Assembly (NCBI RefSeq): GCF_010093625.1
Contig: NW_022985398.1
Span: forward strand, 172,266 to 236,265
Direction of reading: 5' to 3'
Length of the DNA stretch: 64,000 nt
Source of the DNA: Macroventuria anomochaeta
Lineage: Eukaryota > Ascomycota > Dothideomycetes > Pleosporales > Didymellaceae
Part shown: positions 18,781-28,454 of the stretch, in pieces
Position numbering within the stretch: the stretch's first letter is position 1
Layout of the letters: the number at the start of each line of letters is the position of its first letter
Notes under the pieces: generated by a model
Told to the model about the DNA's origin: nothing
The model's database searches: none
What the model saw: only the letters and a program-made list of their open reading frames with translations
Translations under genes and position numbers: made by a program

Positions 18781-21486
18781 ATGGCGTTACTCAAAGTTGC
18801 ACTTTCGTTCCTGATCTTAACTCCTGCACTCGTAAAAGGTCAAGATGATCTCGGACTCAGCAATGGCTATACTACGTTCGATGCCGGGAGCCTCAAGGGC
18901 GAGATAGTCAAGAGCTCTCAGACGCTTGCCTCACTCAATTCGACCGGAAACGAGTTCGACTTCCTTCCCTCAGACCGACTGGCGCAACTAGCCTTCAACG
19001 GAGCTCATCATCTGGGCGATATCACATTTCGTTACCGCACGTCGAGTGGTGGCGGTTGGACGAGCGTCGACTCTGCTAGCGCACGCAAACCTGTTACGAC
19101 GCTGAACGGGACCGGTCAGGATGTCGTTGCTGCCGCCGACTTGACACCCACTTTGCCTAACGGACTGCCCATCAAGGTTACAAGAGAGTGGCTAAAATAT
19201 GAGAACAATTTCGCTGTACGCTTCAATATCACGAATAACGGCAACGGAAGTGTGGAGTTGGGGAGTCTTGGGTTGCCGGTCAGCATCAACAACATCTTCA
19301 CCGGAAGATCTGCAGAGGAGACGCAGGACAAGTGCGCCTTCGCCGACCCGTACATTGGTCTCGACGCTGGCTACGTGCGTGTTTCGCATTTAGAGGGTAC
19401 TAGTAACGCTTTGGTAATTACACCCATTGGAGCGACAAAATTCGAAGCCTGGAGGTTCCTCCGCGAGCCGCAAGGCAACTTTGGCTATCAGTCTCAGACC
19501 TTTGAAGGCAACTATGAGTGGCAGATTCACAGCCTTGCCTATGCGCAGAATGAATGGAATAGCAGCAAACCCTGGAACGAGCCAACTTCCAAACCCCTGC
19601 AATCAGGGGAGGTTTACTCTGTTGGCCTTCGCTTCTCGATCGCAGAGAAGATCCAAACAATCGAAGACGCTGTTATCAAGACCGGATCTCCGCTTGCAGT
19701 AGGTATCCCAGGATACGTGGTGCCAGCCGACTCCTCAGCACGACTGTACCTGAACCACACCTCACCAGTCAAGAACATCGATGCCGGAGGTGCCTTCACG
19801 ATTACCGAACTATCATCGTCCGACTCTGCATACAAGCTGACTCCGGTGGCTTCAGCATGGGGGCGAGCGCGAGTCACTATCTCATACGAGGATGGTAAGA
19901 CCCAGACGGTGCATTACAAGATCACCAAGACCGCACCCTCCGCTCTTGCTGATATGGGCCACTTCTTCTCAACGGCAGCCTACTTCAACGACACTTCAGA
20001 TCCATTCTATCGCGCGCCGTCTATCATGACCTACGATCGTGAAGTCAACAAGATCGTCGAACAAGATGCCCGCGTCTGGTTTGCTGGTATCAGCGATGAG
20101 GCTGGTACTGGAGCGTACCTAGGTACTGCCATGAAGCAATTTGCGCAGCCTAACGCAGAAGAACTTTCGGTCGTGGACGAATTCGTGCACGAGACCGTTG
20201 TAGGCACTCTACAGCAGAACAGCTCGTTCGGCGTCATCGCAAGTGCATTCTACTATGAGCCAGGTGCGGTCAATTACACGTACGACAACTCATTTGATTG
20301 GACCTCGTGGACATCTTGGAACAAAGAGCGAGCGTATACAACACGCCGAGCGTACAACTACATCCACCCAGTTGCGACGTACTGGTCGCTTTACAGAACA
20401 GCGAGGAATTATCCCGACACAAAGCTTCGCGCTGAGTGGTCGTGGTACCTCGGTCGTGCGTTCAACACCACTCAATACTGCTTGTCTAACGAGGGCGCCA
20501 ACTGTGACTATGCTCTTGTTGGACTCATGGGCGAATGGGTTCTCGGCGAGCTTCTGAAGGACCTCAAGCGAGAAGGCATGACAAGCGAAGCCTCAGCTCT
20601 CGAAGCCTCAATGCGCTACCGCGCCAACCTTTGGGAGACGCAAGCCATCCCCTTCGGTAGTGAAATGGCATGGGACAGCACCGGTCAGGAAGGCGTCTAC
20701 TATTGGACCGACTACTTCAACCTCCCCAACACACCCACGAAAGCCATCAACAGCATTCTCGCATACATGCCTACTGTCGCCCATTGGGGCTGGAACGGTA
20801 ACGCACGCCGATATTGGGACTTCATCTATGGCGCCAAGATCCAGCAAATCGAGCGTCAGATCCATCACTACGGTTCTGGCCTCAACTCGCTGCCCATGCT
20901 GCACTCGTATGAGCAGAACCCCAAGGACAACCTCTACGCGCTTCGTGTTGGGTTTGCGGGCAACACCGCGCCTCTAACAAACATCGATGAGGGTGGCTTC
21001 GCATCTGCGGCATTCCACTCCTTCCCTGAGTTGCTGAAGTGGGATCCGTTTTCCGGTGACTACGGTCAGGGTTTCTTGGGCCTAGCTCTGGGACAGACGG
21101 TCTATATCGTCAAGGAAGACAAGCTCGGCGTACAAGCTTTTGGTGGCGACATTGATGAGACGCATTCCACTGCTAGGTCGACTGTTGTTGCACCCAAGGA
21201 TGCCGTCAGGAAGCGAGTCTTCGTTGCCGACCTTGGCCTGAAGGTCGAGATCAGTGCTGGCGCGATAAAGGAGATCGTTTATGATGAGGGCGCGCAGAAG
21301 CTGAGTCTTACGGTCGTTCCTGCTGTTTCAGACAGTGTGTTGCAGGCTAAGTCCGCCATTGTCTGGCTGGAGCAGCCTGGCTTGGATACTGTGAGCTTCA
21401 CGGTTGCAGACGCACAGCAGGAACGAGGTGGCTTTGTTGTCGACCTTGCAAGCGGTAGTGCAAGTGTTGAGATCACAAAGTCGTAG
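18781..21486 (+). CDS. Large secreted protein resembling fungal DUF5695 family
   Basis: A single 901-codon exon begins MALLKVALSFLILTPALVKG, a typical signal peptide cleaved near residue 20. Many Asn-X-Ser/Thr sequons indicate secretion. The N-terminal half looks like beta-sandwich domains; the middle and C-terminal half carry Trp/Tyr-rich helical stretches (YWSLYRTARNY, WSWYLGRAFN, VYYWTDYFNLPN, HWGWNGNARRYWDFIYG) of the kind seen in alpha/alpha-barrel glycoside hydrolases. From memory this matches fungal DUF5695 proteins, often placed near glycoside hydrolases; substrate and catalytic residues are unknown to me. No intron or frame damage, unlike the dead genes on both sides. Confidence 0.78.
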   Translation: MALLKVALSFLILTPALVKGQDDLGLSNGYTTFDAGSLKGEIVKSSQTLASLNSTGNEFDFLPSDRLAQLAFNGAHHLGDITFRYRTSSGGGWTSVDSASARKPVTTLNGTGQDVVAAADLTPTLPNGLPIKVTREWLKYENNFAVRFNITNNGNGSVELGSLGLPVSINNIFTGRSAEETQDKCAFADPYIGLDAGYVRVSHLEGTSNALVITPIGATKFEAWRFLREPQGNFGYQSQTFEGNYEWQIHSLAYAQNEWNSSKPWNEPTSKPLQSGEVYSVGLRFSIAEKIQTIEDAVIKTGSPLAVGIPGYVVPADSSARLYLNHTSPVKNIDAGGAFTITELSSSDSAYKLTPVASAWGRARVTISYEDGKTQTVHYKITKTAPSALADMGHFFSTAAYFNDTSDPFYRAPSIMTYDREVNKIVEQDARVWFAGISDEAGTGAYLGTAMKQFAQPNAEELSVVDEFVHETVVGTLQQNSSFGVIASAFYYEPGAVNYTYDNSFDWTSWTSWNKERAYTTRRAYNYIHPVATYWSLYRTARNYPDTKLRAEWSWYLGRAFNTTQYCLSNEGANCDYALVGLMGEWVLGELLKDLKREGMTSEASALEASMRYRANLWETQAIPFGSEMAWDSTGQEGVYYWTDYFNLPNTPTKAINSILAYMPTVAHWGWNGNARRYWDFIYGAKIQQIERQIHHYGSGLNSLPMLHSYEQNPKDNLYALRVGFAGNTAPLTNIDEGGFASAAFHSFPELLKWDPFSGDYGQGFLGLALGQTVYIVKEDKLGVQAFGGDIDETHSTARSTVVAPKDAVRKRVFVADLGLKVEISAGAIKEIVYDEGAQKLSLTVVPAVSDSVLQAKSAIVWLEQPGLDTVSFTVADAQQERGGFVVDLASGSASVEITKS

Positions 21487-21756
21487 TCGGTAATCCAAGA
21501 TGTAGATGCATTAATATGTTTTGAATATTCTGGGTGTCTGTCATTTAGGTCTTTTGTACAGTCGTACTACACATACTCTACACCCACTTCGGATGATTCT
21601 CGACTTCCTGCACCCTAACATTCCTCCCCCACAGTCTCCACACATACCTCCGCCCCTCTATTCCAGCTCATCCGCACTTGCGAAAGTGGCGGCGGTCTTC
21701 TCTCTCTTTGCCTCGTAGTAACTGGCTCCTGCAAAGGCAGTAGAGTCTGTAAATCA

Positions 21757-22471
21757 TCATTGACGAAAGAGTGACACGTCGGCAGTCTGTTCATCTCGAT
21801 GTCTTGCGCGTAACTGTCGTGTCTGAGAATCGTGTCGATGTATTCTGATGCTAGTGCCTTGGTCATGCTGTCGCGGGAGCTGGGGTGGTTGGGGTCGATG
21901 TGAGCGTTCATTTGCAGTGTTGTACCGCGTAGGTAGGAGATGTTGAGCTGAGATCTGCGTTTGCTGTCGTTCTTGCTTATGTGGAAGAGCCTCTCGGACC
22001 AACTCTTGCTCTTGGGTTGTGTATAAGTACCAGCAACACCGTTGTCCTTTGCTCAAGTTCTGCTTCTTCGACCCGTACGACTGGGACCGCGACCGCGACC
22101 GTGTCCAGCTTGTCAGCCTGTCGACCTTGAGCACCTTCTCGAAGATCTTCAGCGTTGGCGCATTCGCACACATCGAGCCAATGTGTAACTCCAGCAGAGA
22201 CCAGAGTTATATGTCGCTCGCCACCCAGGTGACGTCGTACGTCGTAAAGAGACGATAGCCCTGTTCAGTGCGCATCAAACCCACAGCAACACTGGTGTAT
22301 TCAAGAGCGAAGATGCTGTACAGCGCAATCTTTTGGCGGAGGGGCATTTGGAGGTTCCAACAAAAAAGTGTCGCGATGAAGGCAACAACAAGATCGTGCA
22401 CCGTGGAGATGATGCCATGTGCCACCACATCTATACCCTCGTTGATGCATGTGTATTTCCACGGGCACGCA
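21757..22471 (-). pseudogene. SAT4/rhodopsin-like (PTH11-type) membrane protein, inactivated
   Basis: The minus-strand frame contains a Cys-rich motif (CPWKYTC, about 22440-22470), a transmembrane helix LVVAFIATLFCWNLQMPLRQ and a second helix before TEQGYRLFTTYDVTWVASDI, the order of the fungal rhodopsin/SAT4 domain related to PTH11-type receptors. A TAA at 22207-22209 breaks the frame exactly at the DVTWVASDI-(x)-LWSLLELHIGSMCA junction and reading continues in the same frame, with a charged tail, to 21757. The first helices and start codon are missing. The stop is what a Gln CAA would give by C-to-T change. Assignment to this fold is good; any ligand is unknown. Confidence 0.68.
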
Positions 22472-22502
22472 TCTGGGCGATGCAGTCGCGGATGGTACGA
22501 AA

Positions 22503-23697
22503 GGCGCTGCTAGTGTACATGAAGGCGTTCAGCCGTCTATAAGGTCCACGCATCTCTAAGACATTGACAACTTCATCGCGACCGAAGGTCTTGCAGGCAC
22601 CTTAGACCAGTTCCCAGAGCCAACCGCGTACACCTTCGCCATCCCGGGCAACAAAGGGTACATCCAGGATAGAAAGCTGCTCTCCCTTAGCGAGACGGAC
22701 AGCTTTCAGGCGTGGGCGAGACTGAAGGCGTACCCTCACAAGCCGGACGAAGTTGAGCATGTCGATGTTAGCTTCCTCTCTGACACGTCTATGGCGGCTT
22801 ACAACCTCTCCCATCTGCCGATCAATATGTATCCTTTCAACCTCGTTGCGGAGAAGAATTCAAACGCCATGAAAGAGAAGCTTACCGTTTTGATACGCTA
22901 TGTGTTCCGGAAAGCTGCTAGTATCAACCAGCCATTCTCGTTGGAAGCCAAACAAACATTCAGGAATGTTCTGGTCGGTATCCAGAAGGACATTGAAGCA
23001 GCAAGAGGTAGGCAAGAGTCACGGGTCGTACCTACCACCCGCTAATGTGACAGCAGGTGCCGACAAACTGTTGAACACCCATCCCCCAAACAGGCTCCCG
23101 AAGAGTCTCTCGTACGTTGACGCACTTCTTATTGGGAAGACTGCCGGAGGCGCCAACGTGATCATCGACCAGTAGTCCGACTCAGAGATCAAAATCTACC
23201 AACCAGTCAAGGGTTCATTAAAGTGCAAGGTCTTCGAGGTACCGGCCAAATCGAAGCACAAAAACCCCTCAAGCCAAGGTGCAGCCGAAGTCCAGTCCAA
23301 CCCCAAGTTCGAAAAGGCAGCAGTCGAGAAGAACACACCATAAAATAAACAGGCGAGTGAGACCGAAAGCTAGGACGAGCAGCAGTACGAGCCCAGATCC
23401 ACACCTAAGCCGAAGCCGAAGCCAAAGCCAAAGCCAAAGCCAAAGCCAAAGCCAAAGCCAAAGCCAACGTCTATGGCGGCAGTCAGGAAGGTTGTACCAG
23501 CAAAGAGGCGGGCGAGCGAAGTCGGTGATCGAGAAGCTGACCAGTATGCTGAGCTGAATGATCTCGAAGATGAACGAGACAGGCTCGAAGAAGAGAAGGC
23601 GAAGATCTCAGAGCGTCGAGCAAACAGGAAGCGAGAAGAAGAAGACGCAGATCGAATGCAGGAACTGGAAGCACGCGGTAAGAGGATCGATAAGTAG
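22503..23697 (+). pseudogene. Inactivated gene with Lys-Pro repeat and C-terminal coiled coil
   Basis: One reading frame, joined across a 49-nt intron (23008-23056, GTAGGC donor, GACAGCAG acceptor), extends from about 22503 to a TAG at 23695-23697. It is interrupted by TAA 22557-22559, TAG 23173-23175, TAA 23341-23343 and TAG 23371-23373. Segments between the stops are convincingly protein-like (for example SMAAYNLSHLPINMYPFNLV, LSYVDALLIGKTAGGANVII). Downstream are ten Lys-Pro repeats (23407-23466) and a coiled coil (LNDLEDERDRLEEEKAKISE). All four stops are TAA or TAG where Gln would fit. The gene starts inside or next to the opposite-strand SAT4 remnant; its start codon is not identified. 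Family not recognised. Confidence 0.55.
23407..23466 (+). repeat. Hexanucleotide microsatellite, ten AAGCCR units
   Basis: Ten tandem copies of AAGCCA/AAGCCG encode a Lys-Pro repeat in the frame of the surrounding pseudogene. The first three units end in G and the rest in A. Confidence 0.92.
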
Positions 23698-24693
23698 TAA
23701 GGTCAACTTCTGAAAGGCAAGCCAGCTCAATGGTTGCTGGCTTACCAGCGACAGCGCAAGAGGGCATGAACATTTGGAGGATACGTTGGTTCTCGCCTCG
23801 TCAACTCCGATGTTGGTCTTGCCACTCGCTCATATTGCATATAAAGCCGGCTACAACATACAGGGATCACTGTAGCCGTCAGAAATTGAATCAGGTTGCA
23901 GATGGCCTGCAGCTTAGCACTGAGTACCTTCCATATTTTCGAGGATCTACTGCTTACATGTGACTTTTTCTGCTACTCGAGAGCCATTGTATTATTTATT
24001 CACAACGCCTTATAATAACCCTAGCTAGGGATCGACGCCATATGTGTACAGCAAAACAAATGATAATGGGATGTATCTTGATGGTAATGAAACGCATTGG
24101 AAATAGCGCCGGAAGCTGTCCCTGTAAGGAAGCCGATTACGGGTGGCCATTGACACCTATCGGTCGGAAACCCAGATCCAAAATCAGAATTTACGCTTCC
24201 CAATTTCAACCTCTAATATCTCTGCAACCACCCATCAGAAACAAATACTTGGTAGCTCAATTAAACGTGGTTGTAATTCAGAATAAGTCTGTCTCTTCAG
24301 AGTATTCTATCACTGCGTGGTCGTGAAAATATACCAAGTTGAAACAGGTGAGTTTGATGGACTTTTAGAATTCCGAGCATCCATAATCTGATGTTGGTTT
24401 CTGACCGATTGGTTGTTAATCGTCACCCGTACGGCATCCCTGAAGCCACTGCCAATCAAACTTCAGACGATTATGCCTCGGTATTCCACTTACCCCAGTT
24501 TTGTTCAATCCACACTCACTCCACTGTCACGGAAAGTAGTGCGGAGAGGGCTAGCGTCTAGTCTGACCGAGGCAAAACACCTTGGTACTGCGACATGTAG
24601 CGAGATGCACTTCTCCCCTGCGTTGCAGGCCTTCTCTTCTCTCATACCCTCACTACAATCTTTACAGAACCTCACGGTTCGTATCAGCCCACC
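23698..24693. other. Intergenic; promoter side of the acyl-CoA dehydrogenase gene
   Basis: No supported gene. Composition is more AT-rich than neighbouring coding sequence around 23960-24300. The proximal promoter of the gene at 24694 must lie in the last few hundred bases. Confidence 0.5.
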
Positions 24694-26318
24694 ATGTCTA
24701 GCGAAGCTCTTACCCGCGATGCTGTTGCAAAGCACAACACACCAGAGGACTTGTGGTGTATCATCGACCACAAAGTCTACGACCTGAGTGACTTCGTCGA
24801 CGCTCACCCCGGTGGTTCTGTCGTTCTCGAGCAAGTGGCTGGCACCGACGCCACTACTGCATTCTACAACCTCCACCGACAGGAGGTGCTCGAGAAGTAC
24901 TCCGACCTGTGTGTCGGCACTATCGAGGGCGAGAAGTCTGAAGTCATCATCGCTCAGCCTGGCGACCTCAGCCCCGTACCGTACGCCGAGCCGCTATGGC
25001 TGCGACCGCAGTTTAAGAGTCCATACTTCAAGGAAACCCACAGGAAGTTCCAGAAGGAGGTACGAAAGTTCATCGATAAGGAGGTCAGGCCTGTGGCGCA
25101 GGAGTGCGAGAAAAGCGGCAAATACATTCCTCAGGACCTGATTGACAAGATGGCGGAGAACCACATGCTGGCTATGCGTCTGGGCCCTGGAAAGCATCTG
25201 CACGGCAAGAACCTGCTTGGCGTAGTCAAGGGCGAGGAGTTTGACTACTTACACGACCTTGTCCAGGCGCAGGAGGGCGTGCGCGCGAATGCTAGAGGTT
25301 TCCAGGATGGCAACATGGCGGGCATGACCATCTCCTTGACTGCTGTCCTGCAGTGGATGCCAGAGACCGAGCTGAAGGCACGAGTTGTCAATGAGGTCCT
25401 GACCGGCAAGAAGAAGATGTGCCTTGCCATCACAGAAGCGTTTGCCGGCTCAGACGTTGCTGGATTGAGGACCACTGCAACGCTGACGCCTGATGGCAAG
25501 CACTACATCATCAGGGGTACCAAGAAGTGGATCACAAACGGCATGTTCAGTGACTACTTTGTCACTGGCTGCAAGACCGACAAGGGTTTCTCCGTGATCC
25601 TGGTCGAGAGGGACGAAAACCTCGAGACCAAGCTCATCAAGACCAGCTATTCCACTACTGCCGGAACTGCGTACGTTGAGTACAACGACTGCAAGGTGCC
25701 TGTGGAGAATCTGCTCGGCAAGGAGCATCAAGGTTTTGCCGTGATCATGGCCAACTTCAATCACGAGCGTTTCATGATGGCTTGCGCGGTCATTCGACAC
25801 TCGCGCACCATCGTCGAGGAGTGCCTGAAGTGGTGCAACCAGCGGATAGTCTTCGGCAAGAAGCTCGTCGAGCAACCCGCTATCCGACAAAAGTGAGTTC
25901 CTTCTTCTTGTGATATCTGCTGGTTCCCGCTGGACCGCGCCTCACGTACGTATCTGGCACAGATACTAACAATACCCACAGGCTCGCAGAGATGATCTCC
26001 CTCGTCGAAGCGAACCAAGCTTGGCTCGAGTCCATCGCCTACCAAATGTCGCACATGTCCTACGCCCAACAATCGAAGTTGCTCGGCGGGCCCATCGGGT
26101 TACTGAAATCGTACTCGACACGCTCTGCGCACGAGATTGCCGATAGGGCAGTGAATATCTTCGGCGGACGAGGCCTGACACAGTCCGGCATGGGCAAGTA
26201 TGTAGAAGAGTTCCACCGCACATACAAGTTCGATGCGATTCTGGGTGGAACAGAAGAAATCTTGAGCGATCTGGGCGTAAGACAGGCCTACAAGAACTTC
26301 CCAAAGAGCATGTTGTAG
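24694..26318 (+). CDS. Cytochrome b5-acyl-CoA dehydrogenase fusion
   Basis: Two exons, 24694-25892 and 25982-26318, joined over an 89-nt intron, give 511 residues; the start sits in a good CCACCATGTC context. Residues about 1-80 are a cytochrome b5 domain with the heme motif HPGG (near 38-41) and a second His in FYNLHRQE (near 62). From about 100 onward is a flavin acyl-CoA dehydrogenase with ITEAFAGSDVAG, KKWITNGMFSDYF and the C-terminal GGTEEIL motif. The usual catalytic Glu of medium-chain enzymes, just before GT, is Gly here; a Glu pair in VEECLKWC sits where long-chain and isovaleryl types carry their base. Such fusions are common in fungi. They probably oxidise acyl-CoA thioesters and pass electrons through heme; substrate unknown. 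Confidence 0.92.
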
Positions 26319-27842
26319 GTGAAAGTAGAATTGATGTAGGATAGAGGTGTCGCATATTCAGCAAGCATACACAATCAATATTGTTGTTTACCATCTGATC
26401 GATCTGTCGTTGACCGTAAGGTTTTGAAGATCCCAGGGATCCCCAGGCGAGAGTGTCACAAGGACGTTGAAGTTCGAATGGCAAACGTTTCTGGAACAAG
26501 TGTGACACTGACAGGTCCGAAATGGCCAAACACCTTCCGAACATGGCTGTCCCCGCTGTGTGTCATTGGGTTGTGCAACCATGGTACGCTCGGAATGTAA
26601 AGCGTCCTCGGTCCTTGGGTCGGATAGGCACGTTGAGCAATACAACAGTGTCGCTAGATGTCGATAGCCGAGTGCACATAGACTATCGATCTGTACTCTG
26701 CCTAGCACAATGCTGGTAGATTGGGGCTGCTTGTGGTGTCAAGGGAGCCGACCGGTCAAGCAGACATCGGCAGACCATCACGATCATCACAGAGCAAAGC
26801 ATCACCTCCAATCTCCACGACATGATAGTGAGGATCGCCGCACGGGGATGTCCCTGACTCCGCCTCCGCATCCCTACACTCGGACCCTCTGATCCAATCG
26901 CCAAAGGCAGCACGCGCCTCAGCCGCCTGTGGCGAAAGTGCCAGCTGCTGCCCGTCCACGTGTTACATGCCTCAAGCGGCCGCCGTGCAGCTGCATCTGG
27001 ATGGGGTGCGTGAGACACGGCGGGATTGGATGACACAACAACGGAAGTGCAGCGCTTTGGTGATGCCGCTGTCGCCGACTGCAGGATGCCTTCTGGTGCG
27101 AGTACGTGTCACCTGCACGGCAGCACCAGGCAGGTTCGGCGAGATAGGCGATGTGTAGATAGTATAGTGTCTTGGTTCAATATGAAAGAAGTTGAAGGAG
27201 TGAGACATCTAGGGGGGCATATCCAAGATTTAGTCGAAGTAGCCATCCACACACGCGTGAAGGTGGTGCGGCTCAATAGGCAGTCCACGATAGCGCTGTG
27301 TTCCTGCATGGATCTGGACTGTGAGGCAATGCAGGGTATCTAGAAGGCGGTGGAAGGCACTGGCGTCACCTGCCTCACTATGCGCTGCGGCGGTTTGAAC
27401 GCAGCCTGGCTCGAGTCGAGTGCAAGCGCATCAGTCACCGACCGCCAGTGCATTGTCTTGTCATCCGGCCGTCTGGCGTGCTTTGCCGGAGTTGATCTGT
27501 TTAAAGGAAGCGCCCCAGCCTGCGTCACCTTTACTCGCCCATTGCCTCGTCGTCCTAACCATTTCCCTCTTACCACTCTCACCACGCCGATTACTACATT
27601 ATTCACCCACGGCGTCTCCACCCCGACAACCCACTCAACCGCACTTCACCGCAACCCTCGCCTCTACATAAGCCACCGCTGCGCCTTCTTCCCTGCCAAC
27701 TTCTTCACCTGAGCACACGGACACTGCCTCACCTGCCGCTTTCAACTGCGACCGGTCCTATCTCCGTTATCTCAACCTCGACCGGCACACCAGCGTCATC
27801 ACCATCGCACGCTCCTCACAGCACAGCACCACCACCGCCATC
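26319..27842. other. 1.5 kb intergenic, no supported gene
   Basis: 3' flank of the acyl-CoA dehydrogenase and upstream region of the AN1 gene. Several 60-150-codon frames on both strands overlap each other and look random. The last 250 bases are C-rich, consistent with a fungal promoter and 5' UTR. Confidence 0.5.
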
Positions 27843-28454
27843 ATGATGCGCCGCTCAGACTCCATCTCCAGCATCAGCTCCATGGGCTCTGACGCTGACG
27901 AGACGATGCACATCTTCGTCAAGAACGTATCCGGCGATTCCAGTAAGTGCACTCTCGGTATCGGGGGTTCCGAACCTCGGAACCAGCACACCACGCCCCC
28001 AGGGTCTTCACGTGCGCAATACTGACGTGCTCTAGCAATCCCTCTCTCAATACCCACCAGCACCTCTATCTCCACCCTGCGCTCGCTGCTCGCTCTCCGT
28101 ACCAACTTGCCCGAGCCCGCGGACCTGCGCCTCGTGTACGCAGGGAAGCACCTGTCGTCCGTGACCACAACGCTCGCCGACTACGCCATTGCGCCCAACG
28201 CAACGCTGCACATGGCGCTGCCCCTGCGCGGCGGGATGCCCCCCAAGAAGATCCGCTGCAGCCACAAGGATTGCAAGGACGCCGCGCAGCGCATCGTCGG
28301 CGACTGCGGGTTCTGCAACGGGCATTTCTGCGGCAAGCACCGGCTGCTGGAGGACCACAAGTGCGAGGGCCTTGAGGACTGCAAGAAGGAGAGCCACGAG
28401 CGGAATGCGAATAAGCTGAACAGTGAGCGGACTATGGCTATCAAGGGCATCTAA
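27843..28454 (+). CDS. Ubiquitin-like / AN1-type zinc finger protein
   Basis: Two exons, 27843-27942 and 28036-28454, joined over a 93-nt intron (GTAAGT donor, CTCTAG acceptor), give 172 residues. After a Ser-rich start, residues about 22-102 form a ubiquitin-like fold (MHIFVKNVSGDS, LRLVYAGKHLSS, TLHMALPLRGG), ending in LRGG as in ubiquitin. Residues about 108-155 contain the AN1 zinc finger: Cys in CSHKDC, GDCGFCNGHFCGKH and the final His-x-Cys in DHKCEGL. Family members link stress, ubiquitin and proteasome or Cdc48 pathways. An internal diglycine raises the possibility of processing to release the zinc finger, which is inference. Confidence 0.9.

Noticed and set aside
24788..25141. Second plus-strand frame inside the acyl-CoA dehydrogenase
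   Set aside because: Ser/Arg-rich out-of-frame shadow of exon 1.
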